A DNA stretch of 11,918 nt from an uncultured Erysipelotrichaceae bacterium. Its GTDB lineage: Bacteria > Bacillota_I > Bacilli_A > RF39 > UBA660. Made by a program: the position numbers and the translations under genes. How positions within the stretch are numbered: the stretch's first letter is position 1; each line of letters begins with the position of its first letter. The DNA is taken from NCBI GenBank assembly GCA_902797105.1, contig CADBRL010000112.1, positions 1-11,918 on the forward strand, written 5' to 3'. Under the pieces are notes generated by a model that was not told the DNA's origin, did not search any database, and was given only the letters and a program-made list of their open reading frames with translations. Below are positions 11,809-11,918 of this stretch, one piece after another.

Positions 11809-11859
11809 AAAAAAAGAGGTAAATCGTTCAACACTGGTCGAACTATTTACCTTATTTTT
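11809..11859. terminator. Bidirectional intrinsic terminator
   Basis: AGGTAAAT (11817-11824) pairs with ATTTACCT (11845-11852), then one mismatch and GTTC (11826-11829) with GAAC (11840-11843), loop of 10 nt. T-rich TTATTTTT follows on the plus strand (11852-11859), and seven A precede it (11809-11815), giving a T-run on the minus strand. It therefore separates the plus-strand transcripts to its left from a minus-strand gene to its right. Confidence 0.75.
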
Positions 11860-11881
11860 CTTAGGTTTTACCGGTGTTTTT

Positions 11882-11918
11882 TCAAAATTGTCCGTCAATC
11901 AGTTTATCAAAATCGGGT
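11882..11918 (-). CDS. Probable 3' end of a minus-strand gene cut by the window edge
   Basis: Reading the minus strand from the edge, only one frame is open and it gives PDFDKLIDGQF then TGA (11882-11884). The bidirectional terminator begins about 22 nt after this stop, as expected for the end of a gene. Eleven codons are too few to identify a family. Confidence 0.35.
   Translation of the reverse strand, partial: PDFDKLIDGQF

Overview
The window looks like chromosome from a very AT-rich, Gram-positive-type bacterium of the Bacilli/Firmicutes, probably an uncultured gut-type lineage near the Mollicutes branch that has kept its cell wall. Reasons: the base composition; TGG encodes Trp and TGA is a stop, so the mycoplasma code is excluded; strong AGGAGG-type ribosome binding sites and extended -10 promoters; and the Bacillus-type gene order mreC-mreD-spoIVFA-spoIVFB-rplU-prp-rpmA. 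A spoIVFA/spoIVFB pair suggests a present or ancestral sporulation programme, although no sporulation-specific promoter was recognised. The species cannot be named.

Nearly all genes are on the minus strand, so transcription runs from high to low coordinates. At the right, 10831-11529 (+) encodes an unrecognised 232-aa protein. It is divergent from a long minus-strand operon: a SPOR-like membrane protein, MreC, MreD, a SpoIVFA-like protein and a SpoIVFB-like M50 protease. A strong promoter at the end of spoIVFB then serves rplU (L21), prp and rpmA (L27), closed by a terminator that overlaps the rpmA stop codon. Next come an unknown 123-aa gene and a small glycerophosphodiester phosphodiesterase-like gene, separated by a terminator-like hairpin. 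After these lies a peptidoglycan/division block, murG-murB-divIB(ftsQ), with queH (epoxyqueuosine reductase) overlapping its end. At the left edge is the first 601 codons of mutS, which runs out of the window before its ATPase domain.

The most interesting stretch is the 767-bp gap between queH and mutS (1806-2572). It holds a candidate type I toxin-antitoxin locus. The parts are a strong plus-strand promoter, a 5' leader that can hide the Shine-Dalgarno sequence, a 34-aa membrane peptide, an intrinsic terminator, and a convergent minus-strand promoter whose RNA would overlap the toxin mRNA 3' end by about 80 nt. The leader can also pair with the mRNA 3' end. A second, toxin-less copy of the RNA module lies about 450 bp to the left with its own consensus antisense promoter, which suggests an orphan antitoxin RNA. 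I did not recognise the peptide as a member of a named toxin family; the call rests on architecture.

The far right (11530-11881) has no convincing gene. It holds three further hairpins, one a bidirectional terminator, between the 232-aa gene and what is probably the last 11 codons of a minus-strand gene cut by the window edge.
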